Source: Planctomycetota bacterium
GTDB taxonomy: Bacteria; Planctomycetota; Planctomycetia; Pirellulales; Pirellulaceae
Length of the DNA stretch: 21,689 nt
Assembly: GCA_029259935.1 (NCBI GenBank)
Contig: JAJDEH010000410.1
Span: forward strand, 1 to 21,689
Direction of reading: 5' to 3'
Positions 17,197 to 21,689 of the stretch are shown here, piece after piece. Each line of letters begins with the position of its first letter. Position 1 is the first letter of the stretch. Made by a program: the position numbers and the translations under genes. Under the pieces are notes generated by a model, which was not told the origin of the DNA, ran no database searches, and saw nothing but the letters and a program-made list of their open reading frames with translations.

Positions 17197-17211
17197 GGTC
17201 CAAATATCTTA
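17185..17211. promoter_or_regulatory. possible Rrf2/NsrR-like operator dyad
   Basis: The left end TAAGGAT and the right end ATATCTTA form an imperfect dyad of 27 bp. CCAAATATCTT resembles the AAA..CATCTT half-site of NsrR. The left half is poor, so this is a weak assignment based mostly on its place between ric and the Rrf2 gene. Confidence 0.25.
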
Positions 17212-17228
17212 AACGAAAGCTTTTGCTG

Positions 17229-17669
17229 ATGCTCTCTCAGACTGCGGAGTATGCGTTACGCGCGATCGTCTATCTATCCGATCAAATGGACGAACCCCGC
17301 ACCACGGCGCAAATTGCCGAAGTGACGCGAATCCCGGCCGGCTATCTCGCCAAGGTAATGCAAAACCTCAGCCGGGCGCGGCTGGTGGATTCGCAGCGCG
17401 GTCTAAAGGGGGGCTTCAAACTTTCTAACGAGCCACAAGAACTGACGGTGCTGGAAGTGATCAATGCCGTCGATCCGATCCGGCGCATCCACGAATGTCC
17501 GCTGGGCTTGCACGGGGTGAATCTCTGTCCGTTGCACCGGATGCTGGATGACGCCGCGCAAGCCGCCCAAGACACGTTCGGCGATACAACGATCGCTGAC
17601 CTGTTGAACGTGTCGCGAAGCAGAAAGCCGCTATGTCGTTTTCCGTTTCAGCCGACCTCGACAACCTAA
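17229..17669 (+). CDS. Rrf2 family transcriptional regulator
   Basis: This 146-aa protein has the Rrf2 N-terminal opening MLSQTAEYALRAIVYLS, a winged helix-turn-helix (TTAQIAEVTRIPAGYLAKVM, about 25-44) and the wing RGLKGGFKLS. The Fe-S or redox loop is HECPLGLHGVNLCPLHRM, with C90 and C100. A third cysteine, C136, lies at the C-terminus, so the canonical three-Cys spacing of NsrR/IscR is altered. I chose ATG 17229 because the family always begins with this segment; the frame runs open to 17022 but overlaps ric. Divergent ric suggests control by NO or iron-sulfur status. Repression of ric is inferred. Confidence 0.92.
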   Translation: MLSQTAEYALRAIVYLSDQMDEPRTTAQIAEVTRIPAGYLAKVMQNLSRARLVDSQRGLKGGFKLSNEPQELTVLEVINAVDPIRRIHECPLGLHGVNLCPLHRMLDDAAQAAQDTFGDTTIADLLNVSRSRKPLCRFPFQPTSTT

Positions 17670-17897
17670 TCCCCGCTGGCCATCCAGTGGCGGCGATCTA
17701 GCGGGTTCTGACTTTTCCTTGCAGAGGTTGCCAAGGGGTTAGAGGCAGTCGGTCCAATCCTTCGAACGCTCTTCAACTACCTCCCCCCGGCATTATCAAT
17801 TCCAAGTACGTCTTCTTTGGTTACCTCGCCCCTTCATTCCACAAGCGGCGCGATTACGGCGAAGGAATTTCGCGGGGAAATTCGCATCGGCGAACGC

Positions 17898-17953
17898 AAG
17901 GAACCGTGTTCAACGCAAAGAGCCATGGTTCAACGCAAAGAGCCATGTTCCTT
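17898..17953. repeat. 19-bp tandem direct repeat inside 7-bp inverted arms, downstream of csp
   Basis: TTCAACGCAAAGAGCCATG occurs twice exactly (17909-17927 and 17929-17947), 20 bp apart. A degenerate third copy may precede it (AACGCAAGGAACCGTG). AAGGAAC (17898-17904) and GTTCCTT (17947-17953) bracket the unit. It lies just past the csp stop on minus and could form part of its 3' end. No T-run is present. Confidence 0.6.
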
Positions 17954-17962
17954 GTTACTCGC

Positions 17963-18160
17963 TCAAACGGGCTTGACGTTTTCAGCACGCGGACCCTTCG
18001 GGCCTTGGCCCTCGGTGTAGGACACACGTTGTCCTTCGCGGAGTTCGTCGTAACGGACTCCTTCGAGATTTGACGAGTGAAAAAACATGTCCTTGTCGCT
18101 TCCCGTGTCGATAAACCCGAAGCCTTTGTCGGTGAGTCGCTTGATGGTGCCTTCTGGCAT
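17963..18160 (-). CDS. csp: cold-shock domain protein (CspA family)
   Basis: This 65-aa single cold-shock domain binds single-stranded nucleic acid through RNP1 KGFGFI (residues 12-17) and RNP2 DMFFHSS (24-30). The start MPEGTIKRL and the end GPRAENVKPV match the family. GAGGA lies 9 nt before the ATG. It is cytoplasmic and probably acts as an RNA chaperone. There is no adjacent partner gene and it is likely monocistronic. Confidence 0.95.
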   Translation of the reverse strand: MPEGTIKRLTDKGFGFIDTGSDKDMFFHSSNLEGVRYDELREGQRVSYTEGQGPKGPRAENVKPV

Positions 18161-18519
18161 TGGTCCAATTCCTCAAAATGTGTGCTGCAGCGTTGCCCGA
18201 AAACACCATGTCCAGGCTACTCCACTGCCAGGCGAATATTGTATCGACTTTTCCGGCAATAAGCGATGGTCCTCCCACAAGTAGCGACGAGACCCGGTTG
18301 TCACCGTTTTCTGTCCGCCTTGGCGGCCAAATCCTGATGTAATTTTGTAGGGGCAGGGCGTTCCGTCTGCCGTCGAGCGACGAGCCTGGCTCGCCTATGT
18401 CATTTCAGGTTAAGGGTTTCCATTTGAGTCAGGTCAGCGGCCAAGCGGGAGCGGGGCACACACCCCGACGACAGCTCGTCACGGCCTGAGGCGCTGCCTC
18501 AGTCTATTCCGAGGTGTGC
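18161..18519. other. divergent intergenic region between csp and the large anchored protein
   Basis: This 359-base region carries the csp leader and promoter on minus; a TACAAT -10-like box lies at 18238-18243 with no good -35. It also carries the upstream region of the 1029-aa gene. Two small perfect hairpins sit near that gene: GACGA/TCGTC, and CTGAGGC/GCCTCAG at 18486-18502 with a GCT loop. The latter ends 8 nt before its ribosome site and could limit translation. No gene is supported. Confidence 0.4.
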
Positions 18520-21500
18520 ATGCGTACGACAAAATTCATCTTTGATCGACGATTCCTGGTCGCTGTTCTGACATTGGCACTTGTGCTGGTCGTGTTGTAT
18601 GTAAAGCCTCACATTTCTTCGTCGATCGAATCGGCAGGTCGGGAAAAAAAGCCATCGCCCCGTGTCGCGGCGGCCTCAACCGAACAAGCGATTCTTACGC
18701 CGTCCACGACACCGCCCGATCACGTAAGTCTTTCTGCCCCAAGGGAGTTCGACTACATCTGGGCCAAGGCCGCCGAACTGGGATTTGATCGCGAGCGGAT
18801 CATTCAGTTCGTTCAGCGGGACATCGCTCCGGAGCCATATCAGGGGGCGCTGCGCGGTCCTCTGGGAACCCTCTGGTCGGCGGCCGGAAACTCGGTGGAT
18901 CGAGCGGATTTGCTGGCGGCTCTGTTGCGGTCCAGCGGAGAACGCGTTCGCTTTGCTCGCGACGGCGACAGGTTTTGGGTGCAAGTTGCCGACTCGGACG
19001 AATGGCATGACACCGTCCTGGCCGACGAAACAGAGGCTGCTCCGGTATGGACCGGCACGGAGATTCCCGAGGACCTGCGCCACAGCCTGGCAATCGAAGT
19101 CGAGGTGCAAGCGAATCAACAACGACAGGCCGTTTCCGCGGCGTTTCCCACCCGGACGCTCGCCGGCGATCCACTCGTCCTGCAATTCCGGGGCGAAAAA
19201 TTTTATTTGCAGCGCCTCAGCGCCTCGAAATCTCAAAGGTCCTCGGCAGGCATCCAAGGGCGTTGCGGCCTGGCAGACGACGAGACCCTATCGCTCATCT
19301 TCAGGCACCGCGGTCCTGGCGTGACGGGCGAAACCATCTATCGACGCGAAATCTACACGGGGCACCATGCCCGATACGAAAAGCAGAATGATACGCGTAA
19401 TACGCACGTCATTGCCGCGCTGCCCGGCACCATCTCGAACTGGGCCTTCCGACAAGAGCGGACGTTGGCAAACCAACGAAACACCCCCAAGCATCTTGCT
19501 CAGGGCTATCTTTTGACACTGTCGCATATGGTTGAGTCAGACGCGGCCCTGAAGAAAATGACCGCGCACTTTGAAGCGAGCGCCTACTTCACCGAGCCTC
19601 GGGTCATCATCGCCTCGGCTTATTATCGCGGCAATCAAACCGCTCCCATCGCCCACGCGCTCGACCTGCGGCGCAACACCATCCACGTTGCCGGCGACGA
19701 CAAAACGAGGGCGAATTTTGCCGTCACACGCTCCGTTTTCGAGGGAAGCTTGGAAGCCAAAGTTCTTCGAGACGCAACCGGCGCGCCGGTTGTTGCCTCC
19801 CTTGAAGTGTTTCGCCAACACTTGGCACCCTTTAAATGGTCGACGCCCGGCCGCATTGAATCTTACAAAGATATCCTGAACCGATTTTCGCGGGAAACAG
19901 AACCGGGCGCTCGATTGACGATTTCGATCGACAAGAAGCAGCGTGTGGCATTCACTCATCTGGATGAGGGTGGAATACAGTTTCAAGCAATCGACACGGC
20001 GCTTGCGGAAAAGATGAAGGACTCCGGGCTGCCGTGGCCCAACCTAGGTGGGCAGCGCATCAATCAATCAAAGCTCTCCGCAACGTCGGTAGAACTGGAG
20101 ACGCTTCTGGGCCCTCTGGCGGAAACCGAAGTCGACTATCAACCGATCATCGAAATCAGTGATTCGCTGGCCCAACTCATTCGGCCCGGAGTGCGAGTGG
20201 TGAATCGTTCATTGCCAGCTCTGATGACGAACCCGTTCACTAGATTCGACTACGAAATCAAATCGGCGACACCCGAGGGCGGACTGATCTACGAGTCGAT
20301 CGACGAATGGGACGAGCAAAATAACCGCATGCCACTGCAAGTACAACGATTTCACATACCGCCGAAAACTGTCGAATCCACGGACCTCCTTTCGACGTGG
20401 TGCAGCCAGCGACGGTACGACCGAGGCGTTCAACACCTGATGTTCAGTCGCAAAATGTACCGCGAGCTGAAGGAGCAAGGCTTTACGCAGATCAGGTTTT
20501 TGAAATACAACGAGACCGAGAGCCAGCCGTTGAAGCTGTATCTTGTTCAGCGGGCGACTGTGAAAATCGGAGTGAACGGCAAGGTTCGCGAGGTGCCGTT
20601 ACTGTGGGTAGCCGGAGATTACGCGGAGAAAAACTCACCGCGGAGAAGTTGGTTTTGGACACGGCAAATTAAAGACAAATCGGGTCCGCGACAAGTCGTC
20701 ATGAACATGTGGGTTATCGTTGACAATGCCCGCTTCCCCCTGGTTGTCTCCCCGGCGACGCGGTTTCAAACAACCATTCCCGGTCGAGTCGTATCGGCCA
20801 CGAGCGGGAGAGGCCTTGGCGAGGCCGAGATCACGATTAGGGACTTGAATGAAAGCGGCGGCGCCGCGCTTTCGGAGGGAGTCTCCTGGGCGGATGGCCA
20901 ATTTCGCTTGCCGGTGATCAAGAAAGCGTACGGCAAATTTGCCGTAGAAGTCCGCTGCCGTGGATTCGAGACGTTTCGGACAGAAATCAACTTTGCAAAA
21001 GAGTCCGCCGTTCCATTGAGGATAAAACTGCAACCCGCGCCACGGCCCGAATCGATGCTCTGGGTCGGCAAGGACAATGCCACGACCGAGTTGGCGAGGA
21101 TCGAAAACCCGCGTGTTCGCGGCCTGGTACGGCAAGCGATTGAAGACAATCCGAATTTGTCCGCGCTGGTTCCACGTCAGCGAACTAACTTTGGACTCGA
21201 CTCGGCGCACGCCTGGCTGCTGTTCGACAACAAGACGTTTCACATCACGCCAGTCACCGAAGACGGTCTGCATGGCGTCGCCGGCGAGTTGGCCGTACAC
21301 ACGTTCGGTGAAGACCCACAAGGATCGGCCGTAAGCGCCTATGCTGGCACAATGTCTTCGTGGTATTCCTATTCGGCCGGAAAGCTCGATTGGCTCGCGA
21401 AAATGATGTCAGGCCAGACCTCCGCCGAAGATTTGGGCCACGATCACGCCATCAAGTTCGCGCTGGAGTTCTTGGAAAGCATGCGACCTGAAGGCTTCTT

Positions 21501-21609
21501 GGCCGAAGCCGCCGCGGCTGGAGCGGGAGTTAACCAAGACGCATTTGAAGCAGGCTTCTTGGCGGGACTCTCTTTCTTCGAGAAGTATCCCGGCTTCAAA
21601 GGTGAATAG
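18520..21609 (+). CDS. large membrane-anchored protein with a degenerate transglutaminase-like region and a carboxypeptidase-regulatory-like domain
   Basis: This is a 1029-aa protein. Residues 12-28 (FLVAVLTLALVLVVLYV) form one signal-anchor, and the rest is expected outside the cytoplasm. Residues about 75-145 (GALRGPLGTLWSAAGNSVDR then ADLLAALLRSSGERVRF) follow the transglutaminase core pattern, but the catalytic Cys position is Asn/Ser, so it is probably inactive. About 745-840 resembles a carboxypeptidase-D regulatory-like beta sandwich (PGRVVSATSGRGLGEAEITI). The long middle and the C-terminal 185 residues match nothing I recognise. I chose ATG 18520 because GAGGTG at 18511-18516 acts as its ribosome site; GTG 18514 lies inside that site. 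Its function is unknown; a cell-surface or envelope role is inferred. Confidence 0.8.
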   Translation: MRTTKFIFDRRFLVAVLTLALVLVVLYVKPHISSSIESAGREKKPSPRVAAASTEQAILTPSTTPPDHVSLSAPREFDYIWAKAAELGFDRERIIQFVQRDIAPEPYQGALRGPLGTLWSAAGNSVDRADLLAALLRSSGERVRFARDGDRFWVQVADSDEWHDTVLADETEAAPVWTGTEIPEDLRHSLAIEVEVQANQQRQAVSAAFPTRTLAGDPLVLQFRGEKFYLQRLSASKSQRSSAGIQGRCGLADDETLSLIFRHRGPGVTGETIYRREIYTGHHARYEKQNDTRNTHVIAALPGTISNWAFRQERTLANQRNTPKHLAQGYLLTLSHMVESDAALKKMTAHFEASAYFTEPRVIIASAYYRGNQTAPIAHALDLRRNTIHVAGDDKTRANFAVTRSVFEGSLEAKVLRDATGAPVVASLEVFRQHLAPFKWSTPGRIESYKDILNRFSRETEPGARLTISIDKKQRVAFTHLDEGGIQFQAIDTALAEKMKDSGLPWPNLGGQRINQSKLSATSVELETLLGPLAETEVDYQPIIEISDSLAQLIRPGVRVVNRSLPALMTNPFTRFDYEIKSATPEGGLIYESIDEWDEQNNRMPLQVQRFHIPPKTVESTDLLSTWCSQRRYDRGVQHLMFSRKMYRELKEQGFTQIRFLKYNETESQPLKLYLVQRATVKIGVNGKVREVPLLWVAGDYAEKNSPRRSWFWTRQIKDKSGPRQVVMNMWVIVDNARFPLVVSPATRFQTTIPGRVVSATSGRGLGEAEITIRDLNESGGAALSEGVSWADGQFRLPVIKKAYGKFAVEVRCRGFETFRTEINFAKESAVPLRIKLQPAPRPESMLWVGKDNATTELARIENPRVRGLVRQAIEDNPNLSALVPRQRTNFGLDSAHAWLLFDNKTFHITPVTEDGLHGVAGELAVHTFGEDPQGSAVSAYAGTMSSWYSYSAGKLDWLAKMMSGQTSAEDLGHDHAIKFALEFLESMRPEGFLAEAAAAGAGVNQDAFEAGFLAGLSFFEKYPGFKGE

Positions 21610-21622
21610 GGCTGATGCGGCT

Positions 21623-21689
21623 ATGCAGTCAACGGCTCATACCGTGTCCGATCTGGATCGTCATCTTGGTCTCGTCGCCGTGGCCGGTG
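21623..21689 (+). CDS. possible start of the next gene (3' partial)
   Basis: From ATG 21623 the frame stays open to the end of the window (22 codons). The codons look natural and give MQSTAHTVSDLDRHLGLVAV. An ATG at 21615 in another frame is also open to the end. There is too little sequence to choose between them or to name a product. Confidence 0.25.
   Translation, partial: MQSTAHTVSDLDRHLGLVAVAG

Overview
The window looks like a chromosomal segment of a planctomycete (Pirellulales-like). The evidence is moderately high GC, a PrkA / DUF444 / SpoVR cluster interleaved with small lineage-specific genes, a rhamnulokinase next to a Gfo/Idh/MocA dehydrogenase, and several exported proteins of no obvious family. 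This placement is inference from gene content. No transposase, integrase, phage gene or CRISPR array was seen.

Layout: (1) 2-5061, plus strand: the 3' part of prkA (its start lies before the window), a DUF444/YeaH gene, a 65-aa hypothetical, spoVR and a 156-aa hypothetical. This looks like one stress or stationary-phase operon. (2) 5406-7229, plus strand: a cytidine-deaminase-fold protein with an export signal, then an exported four-repeat PepSY-like protein. (3) 7423-9395, minus strand: aroE, then a two-gene redox operon of a peroxiredoxin and a thioredoxin-like protein. (4) 9537-12871: a multi-pass membrane protein, a convergent methyltransferase and a divergent acyl-CoA carboxylase carboxyltransferase. 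(5) 13100-13172: tRNA-Phe(GAA) with a terminator. (6) 13405-16008, minus strand: rhamnulokinase then a Gfo/Idh/MocA oxidoreductase. (7) 16361-17669: ric, an iron-sulfur repair di-iron protein, divergent from an Rrf2-type regulator. (8) 17963-18160: a cold-shock protein. (9) 18520-21609: a 1029-aa membrane-anchored protein, followed by the possible start of another gene.

The most notable feature is the peroxiredoxin at 7789-8313 (minus). It is intact over 174 codons except for one in-frame UGA at codon 47. That is exactly the peroxidatic cysteine position: PLDFTFI-UGA-PTE, with P40, T44, R121 and resolving C162 all preserved. A 13-bp stem-loop with a GUCU apical loop begins 12 nt after the UGA, and its loop lies 25 nt after the UGA. 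This is the geometry of a bacterial SECIS element. UGA is used as an ordinary stop by four neighbouring genes (spoVR, the 156-aa gene, the deaminase and aroE), so the code is not globally reassigned. The best reading is a selenocysteine peroxiredoxin, translationally linked by a 21-nt gap to a CPAC thioredoxin-like protein that may reduce it. A gene caller unaware of selenocysteine would split or lose this gene. No sel genes lie in the window, so the Sec machinery must be elsewhere in the genome if this reading is right.
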